Below are positions 34,301-43,000 of a stretch of DNA of 64,000 nt, piece after piece. The DNA comes from Norana najaformis (Eukaryota > Annelida > Clitellata > Crassiclitellata > Hormogastridae). The stretch is from assembly GCA_964023275.1 (NCBI GenBank), contig OZ029929.1, positions 3,723,844 through 3,787,843 on the forward strand, in the 5' to 3' direction. Each line of letters begins with the position of its first letter. Within the stretch, counting starts at the first letter, position 1. The notes below the pieces were generated by a model. The model made no database searches. It was not told the origin of the DNA and saw only the letters and a list, made by a program, of their open reading frames with translations. The translations under genes and the position numbers were made by a program.

Positions 34301-36000
34301 AAGCGTTTAAACATCCCAGTATCAGTCATCGCCTGTAGAATTCAGGATTAATCACGATCACCATATGATCATCCATCCTCCTAAAAAGGCGCTACGAGTT
34401 ACCGAAGTAGTTCTTTCAGACGATCATAGTGGTTCTGTACGCTTCAGCAACAAATCAACCAACCTTTGGTTTTTGTACAAGCATTATTAAATAAAACAAT
34501 GATGAAGACGCAATCTATTCTTGAATAGCCTACCTCTTGCAGTATATCAATGTCCTCATTGTCTTTTGTTTTAAGGAAATTCCTGCAATGCTGAATCGCA
34601 AACCATAATGCTTTTAGTGGAACATGAGATGCCTGCTTGCAGCTTTTAAACTTTGTACGAAGTGGTGGGTTATCGGAAGAGAGAGTAGAACCAGTTGAAC
34701 AACCACCAGATGATGCACGACAATCAGCAAGCGAGGAATGCTGCTTTTCTGAAGAATCCTTATTTAGCTGACCGTCAGAGCAATCATTTGCAATCATGTT
34801 TTCACACGAACCACTAGCCGTCTGTTGTTCACAGCCGACTGTCTGTACAAAATAGCATTAATTGTATGGCATCAATCGAAAGAAACAGATTACAGTTAGA
34901 ACAGAACTATGGCAATATTTCTGCTGAAAAGCTTTGTACTTTCTTGAAGAGCACTTGCGGTCTCTGGCGGAACCTGGCAGTGAATTGACCTATGATTCTA
35001 AATCTATTGGCCGCAAAACAAGTAATTTCAATTCTCTGCCAGTAATTCAGAGGCTGTCTGCTAGCAGTGGTTAATCGTTCTCTGCAACTCCGTTGACTAT
35101 ATCTGAACTGTAAGTAATACTACTGAAAAAACTGCACAAATCTGTTATAATAAGACGACGTTGATAGAGATGACAATCACAGGAAGACAATCTATGCATT
35201 GGTTGCTTTTTGAAATTCTATTGTAAATGAGTTAGGGTAGTCAAGCCTGCTGGAAACTAGCGCATTAGCTAGTGGGATTAAGACAGTAACAGCCAAAAGA
35301 GATCTGATTCTATAAATATCCCGTATGTGAAATTGAGCTGATTTGCATACGGGGTCAACATAATAGAAAATGACATAGTGGCCACAGCATCCAAAACCAT
35401 GTTAATGCATGGCTGACCAGAAAATAACTTTAGAACACGGGGACGGGCACATGAGTAATCCGAAGTGCAAGAATTCGAAAGTTGACTGTGCACGAAATAG
35501 ATTGGGAGGTCGAAATTTCCAAGTAAAGTGGAAGAATTTGTGTTGTCTTTACTTACTTTTTAAATATTTAGCGGCCAAATTAAACTGAACTAAGCAGTTT
35601 CGAATGATGGTGGTATACACTGAAATTAAACAAATTCAAAGAAGTAGGCTAACTTGTTTATCTTCCGCAGAAGGCAATACTGCTATCGTTGATGTTAAGC
35701 TGTGTTCCAGTTTAATATCAAAGTCTTCGTTTGCCTTCATTGCTTCTTCGAGAGCCATTCTGGTCGTTATGCCTGCAGAGTATGCCTTGCATTTGGCACC
35801 ATACCTTCTACGGTCAGAAAGTAATCCTCCGCAAAGACTACTATTACCACCGGAGACTTCAATACCAAACTTAAGCAGAAAATGTTTTATGAATCCACAG
35901 CATGACGTGACTCTGTAGTCATCTGCAACATGTAAGAAACTATTTGAGCCACAAAACTCCCGAATAGCTTCACTGACCCCATAATCACTGCAGACATAAG

Positions 36001-36068
<68 letters not shown>

Positions 36069-38206
36069 AATAATCATTAACCATAATATCCCTTCAACAG
36101 GGGCAAGATAGAGCGCTTGCCTCTCCTGAAATTCACAACTGAACATTAAATGGGTTACCCGACACAACGGCGCAGGACTAATAAGTAAGTAATTCATCTG
36201 TGAGAGCAGAACATTTTATATAGCATACCTTTATTTAGTTCTGGTACTCAAGACATGTATCTAAAATAAGTTGTCTGGTAATCCTTGGCCTTTCTCTGCA
36301 TGTTTTCGCAAAGCCCGTGAAAGCGTTATTTGAGCGTTTCTTTGTGCTGTTTGAATGGGAGTCCCTCTGACGAGTTCCTATTGAAGTGATGTTATGTGGA
36401 GCACGGGACTCTATTGGATAGAACACTTGGCTTGTAAAAGTTCACTTTATTTTAACTCTTGGCTGCAAAAACTCTAGAGGAGTAAAGACTGTTGCTTCAC
36501 GCGAAGGTGTCTCTAAAGATCGACGTCGTTTTCGTCCTTTTCCGGCGTCAATCCATTTGTAACTTGTGTCATGATGACATGGCAACCAGGCACAACATTC
36601 AATTTGTTTCTCAAACTTGAACGAAGTCTGCTCTTCCAGAGAATATCCTTCAAACTGTGACCCCATTTTGCTGACAACACTTTATTGAGTTATTCCGTAC
36701 TAATTCTATGTGTCATAAATACCGTTAAGGATAATGAAGCATTTATTATTAAATAAAAGTCTCTAACTCAATGAATACAGAAGAAATTATTAGAACGAGT
36801 CCTGGAATGACTTTCCGGACTTACCTAAGAAAAGTTCTTTGTCTTCTGAATCTTGGAGATTATAGCATCGCGGATAGAACGTGTCCGGATCAGCAAGAGT
36901 GAACCAAGAAACGTTCCGAAGATTCTGACACAGTCCTGCCTGTCAACAAGATGCAAAACAGTGCCCACGTCGTTATTATTGTATGTCTGCATGTATCAAA
37001 ACTTTTCTATGGCGCCCTCTAGTTGCTTTTCGAAAACGCTGGCCACCAGGATGCTCATTCGTCAGTAAACGGGTCGGTAGTCGGTAGATGGCTGAAAAAT
37101 GAAGACGTTGTCGGCAAAAGACGGTCGTTGCCAAAGGGACAGTTTTGGCTAAATGACTCAGTAAGACAGTGGCGGCCAGATTCACTTCCTTAATGCGTGA
37201 GCAATGACAACACGGTCGAGTTGCTCAGGTAATCGGGGCTGTATACCATCGTGAGCAGTGTTCGCACACCACGCTTTTGATAGGTGCTGCAGCACATTTG
37301 AGAGATACTGTATTTCATCGAGAAGGGCCACGTCATCGGCGAAGTCCAGACGGGAAAACATCTCTTGTCCCATGCGTGCACCCGCTTGTCCCTCGGCAAC
37401 CGTCTGCTTCAAGATCTGATCCACTGGTGGCAAAAACAGGTATGGGGCAAGGGAAATCTGAAAAAACATTCGATATCAATTGATATGACACCATTTGGCA
37501 GCCTGTCGAAAGAAACTGTGACTGTTAGCTATTTAGGCAAAGCAAGATTTGGAATCCTGTTTACAACTACCTTAGTTGTGAAAGTACTTGATCGTCCGAA
37601 GTGGTTCACAATTTGACAGTTGCGCGCAGCATGTGACCTGACGTCTACTGCTTTGACGGCGAAGACCAGAGAAGGAATGCAGTTACGAACAACCTGCGAC
37701 TGAAACAAATCAACCGAAAACTGAATCTACAGGACGGCAATAACTTTGGAGTAGCGATAAGTACCAGTGCAACCATTTGACGGACGAGTTTGACCCGGGA
37801 TTCGGACTCAGACTCGTTGGTTCGGAACTTTTCGGTCCTTGTTTCAGTTATGAGGCACAAATGGAATAATACGAATCACTGCTTCATCGCCTGCAATTAA
37901 GCTCAACTTTACTTAAATTCGGTTTTTTCTGAGCTAGTACATATCTCGGATTAATTGATGTTTTAGAAATAATTTGAATTGACAGGAACTGGGAGGACGT
38001 ATAAAGGCAGCTACCGAAGAAAGAGAATTTTCTTCGTTATACCACAAATTATGCCATGCAGTTCTTCAGCAGGCAATTATTCGTGCTAAAGGCCTATACT
38101 TACCATAATTGTAAAGACACTGTCTTCTTCTGTTGGGGGAACAACATTCTCGCTGGCATCAGGTTTCTCATCTAAACGAATCACACGAATACAATACAAC
38201 AACAGC

Positions 38207-38265
<59 letters not shown>

Positions 38266-39673
38266 GGATGCACTGGAGAAGCGATGCGCACAACTATCAC
38301 TAGGGATTGACCGTATGGCTCTAGGCATGATGCCATAATTCTTCTTCGCAACTCACTAAGCTCTTGCACCCTGCTCCACACACTCCGCTGCACACCATGC
38401 ATGGACAACCCGGCTCTTGACACATTCGACCAACTGCTGCGCAAAGGCCTCACCAACATGCTCAACTTGGCTCTGAATGATCAGAGCTGGGATCAGGCAT
38501 CTTTATCTGTTCGAGACGGAGGTCTTGGTATACGTCGCGCGTCCTCACTGGCACTTCCCGCCTTCTTGGCTTCAGCCGCAGGCACCATGTCGTTACAGGA
38601 TTCCATTCTTACCTCTTGCGACCTGCCCCGTATGGCCCTTTGGAACAAGCACGGACCCACTGGTCAGCCGAATTAAATGCCCCCAATCCCGAGGCCCCAA
38701 TATCCCACAAACAGGCAACTTGGGACCGCCCACTTATCCAAAAGAATCTGGCAACCCTCAGAGCCTCAACAACATCCGAGTACCACGAAGCCAGATTTAA
38801 GGCAGTTTCTTCACCACACTTTGGCGACTGGATTTTTGGCGCTGCCCGTAAGTGCCTGCGGCTTGAGGCTAGACGATGAGGCTGTACACATCGCAACAGG
38901 CCTAAGACTTTGGATAGACTTGTGCGCCCCTCACGTTTGCCCCTGCGGGTTTCTGGTCACTGCGGACGGCTCGCACGGTCTAGCATGCCCTTTACGCCCA
39001 GGGAGAACAGCAAGACACGCCTGTATCAATGACATCGTGTGGCGCGCCCTCGTGAAGGCTGGCTTTCCATCAACTAAAGAACCGGCAGGATTGGTTAGGT
39101 CCGACGGCCGACGACCTGATGGAGCAACCCTCATTCCTTGGGAAGGGGGTAAATGCTTGACCTGGGACGCCACAGTAATCGATACTCTGGCAGTCTCTTA
39201 TCGATCCAGAACAGCCGTGGTCGCAGGTGCTGCTGCTGAGATCGCAGCAGAACGAAAGATCTCAAAATACAGTGATATTCTGGGTCAAGGAGCCACACCG
39301 CCTGTCGAAGGTCAGCCGGCGGGTCGAGGTCGAGGAGACGTCGACGCTCGGGTCAGTGAAGCGCACGACGCAGGCGCTTTCGAAGCAGACGACGACGAAG
39401 AGGAGGGAGTTGGTGGTGCTGGATGTTCGTCCGATCCACACCGGAAGTTCTTGCGCCCCATCGAAGAAACGCCCACAGAACGCTCTACACTTACGCGACC
39501 GCTAACTCAGGGTTGCTTCTTCAGCACGGCGCTCAAAGACAAGATCACGAGATTCGGAGGTGCAGCTAGTCGACCTGTTTCCAGTGTGCCAGCCTGGACG
39601 CCACAGCAGCTCTAGTTGTTCCAGCAACAATAGATTTGTACCATAATTGAAGTGACGTAATAATAGTATTAGT

Positions 39674-39719
<46 letters not shown>

Positions 39720-40051
39720 TGTCTCACATGGGATGTGACAGTTTCTGACACATTTGCAGCGTCACATCTAGGATTTACTTCAACCGGACCAAGTGAAGCT
39801 GCAAACCGGGCAGTCTCAGCCAAAAGGCTAAAATACGCCACTATAGCCCAAACCCACTCTTTTGTGGCGGTCGCACTGGAGACCAGCTGCGCATGGAGTA
39901 TGGAAGGATTGGATTTTGTGTGGGAGTTAGGACGAAGGATGACAATGGCAACCCACGATCCACTGGAGACCAGCTACCTGCTTCAAAGACTCTCAGTAGC
40001 TGTCCAGCGTGGGAACGCCATATGCTTCTACGGAACTCTACTATGAACTTG

Positions 40052-40087
<36 letters not shown>

Positions 40088-43000
40088 AATATTAATAATA
40101 ATAATAATAATAATAATAATGACAACAACAACAACAACAATAATGTTATATAATACAACTCTGATTGGAATGCGGCAGAAAGTCAGAAAATGAAAGACGC
40201 CTATTTTCAGTGTTCAGGCTGGCGAAAGTGACTTTCAAATGACTATGGGTTGAAATAGGTGAAGAGAAGCGAGCAAGTTTCAGATGTGAACTAGAATAAT
40301 CCAACGCCGAAAGTAAATGAGTGGGAGATTAAACAAGGCTGGGACAGCTTGTACAAGTAAATAGGACGTTCGGTGCGTATGTAAACTCTTGGCCAAGAAC
40401 GACCGACATTTGAGAAGAATTAAACCGTGGGAACAGATTTGCTCTGGTCGTGAATCCCTAGAGTTGACGTAACCAACTGAGGCTCAGGCAGTATGACGAC
40501 TGGTGATGATCATAATGGAAATAATATACCTGAATATATTGATGATGATGATGATGATGCTGACGACAATTATAATGATTTATTTTAGCATTAGCGTTAC
40601 CTAAACGCCAGCAATTTTAGGATGAAAAGTTCTCTACCTTTGTCCTTTCTGTGTGAGACTGGAAGCTTCTCCACCCAACCTCTCTTTCGTAGTGCACTTC
40701 TCAGAGTCGGATAAGGACCCATGATAGTAAAAACCTTCTTTGACTAAAAAGAGAATACGTGAAAAACACGCGGGTGTTGAAAATAAGTTTCTTCTGTTGT
40801 ATTTTAGTGCCGTTTCTCATGCACAGCACATCATCGGCAAGTCAGAATTCGACGCGATTCTTCTTGCCGCTCGTGTCTGCCATTCACTGGGCCTAAAATG
40901 ACATGGTGACAATTCACATGTGTATATCAGGGGATGTCAAGAAAGTGGAAGACTCCAGGGCAGTTGGAGTACGAACATGCCCTGGTCGCAAACAGTTTTG
41001 ATGCTTTACAAAGATGACGGAAGCCAACAGCACATGGGGACAAATTATAGCTTGATTGTGATGCATTTTAGTAACAGATCTTGGAAATGTGTTTTTTTTC
41101 AGAGAGGTCCGGGCAAAGCCACGGCTGCCAACCACTTTTGAACATTTGAGGCAAATCTGAGCAGGTGAGCAGATCTAAATAATTTTGACTTCTTTTAGCA
41201 CCGCAAATGTGCAGTTCAATAAACTGGAAGTTAAGAACTGTATATCCAATGTAATGTTGAATGTGATAAAAATTCTTTCTCGTTCTCATTTGCTAAAGTA
41301 ATGCTTTCAAGTTTAACACAAACTGTTCAATAGTTAAACTCCGAGCGTACTTAGTAAACGCATAGGCTACTGCTCAACTAAACTGTACTATATGCAGTTC
41401 ATGTGTTGTTTTTCTCAAGTCTTCTCCTTCAGTGCTCTGCCCTCCGACAGGTACAGGAATCAAACGACGCCATTCCTCTCTGTTCTGTGCCATTTTAAAC
41501 ATCTTTGTAGCTCCGTCTTCTCCCTTTATCCCTCATCCAGACCAGCAGTGCTCATAGTTCTTGGCATTTCTGCGGCTTTCTTTCCCTCAATTCTTCCTTC
41601 AAGCAGTGCTCCAGCAGAGAACGCTTTCATATCTGACCACTGAACACTGAACTGAAGAGAACCACAGAGAAGACTTAAGAGCAATGGTGGGAGGAACAAT
41701 GCACGGCATTAGCGGATCTTCAGCGACAGAGGAGATACCACCAAGTACAGCATCAGCAGAAAACGTTTGTAACTTATGTTTTTATCGTATGATGCTTTTA
41801 TTTTTCTGCTGTTGAATCAATAATGCCTTCCCGATCATAATCATTGTCATCGTCATCGTCATCATCATCACTGTGTGTTTCTGACGCCAGCCGTTTGGCA
41901 GTGACGAGTGCGAATAAATGATCTTTACTCTTTTCGGTCATTTGTCGTAGCAAGTGCTGTTCTCATATGTAGTTCGAGTCCTTTGATGTCCTCGTTTATA
42001 CTGTCTATCCAGTGTAGTCTTGTCTTCCTTTACGTCTCTATCCTTTGCATCTTGCATGTCATGCATTGTGTGGGATTCGGTCAGTTGGCAGTCTTTTCGC
42101 ATGACCAAACCACTTCAGTCTTTGCTGAACGTCATTATCTAATGGAGTTGTATGCACATTCAAGAATTGTCGTATTTCATCATTTTTTATTTTTCTAATC
42201 GTAAGATTTTGGAATTTTCCATGTCCAGCTCATTTCTGTAGTCAGGATTCTGTGTTTCATCTTTCTCGTCTGTCCATTCTAGTTCCATATCTGTATTCTG
42301 TACTCGTCTCCACGCGTGTAACTCCGGCCTTTACACGCTTATGTGTCATGCAGCTTACAATCTCTTGTAAGAATTGATAGTTGACACCATCTTCAGAGTT
42401 TCTGGAGCGCGTGGCATCGGGAATGAGCAACAACGACGACAGGCGATGCGGTCGCCACTCGGGAAACACGGTTGCTAAGACCGTCCAGCATTTCCTCGCT
42501 GATGGAAGGACACGCAGCGTCGAGATATCTCTGAACCAGCAGATCTTTGCAGGTCTGACATTTGTCGACAGTGTAGAATCTGTCTGTGAGTGATGGTCGA
42601 AATGACTGCAATCTCTCTTCGCCCTTCCTTCACCGAATTCAAGACTTTTCGGTTGTAGACGGCATACGTAGGCATGAAGCTCGGCACTGTCCGGGTGAGA
42701 ATCTGGTGGACCAATTTGCCGATTACACTATGATCGGATGCGCTTAAACACCCCTTAAACACACGAAATCTTTCGTAGAATCTAGAAATATCTTCGAAAC
42801 TCACATTCGGTCGCAGTTAATACAAAATACAAAAACTGTCAAGCACTTATAGCGCAAGACCAACTATTATGCGAACATAACGACGATAGACAAATCTACA
42901 CGTATAGCCAAACTGACGCTGATCCGCAGTTTTCGACATCTTAGACCTTCATATCTACACAACGACATGACACGAGTCGCCAGTTTACTATCTAAGATGC

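Noticed and set aside
36442-36690. Open frame on the minus strand between TTLL exons 5 and 6 (contains [13 protein letters not shown])
   Set aside because: Exons 5 and 6 already join in phase 2 without it, and no donor of the needed phase follows; treated as intron.
38677-39615. 312-codon frame as a host gene with an acidic tail
   Set aside because: The first 200 residues match a common LINE C-terminal region; the acidic tail is probably out-of-frame reading after a shift.
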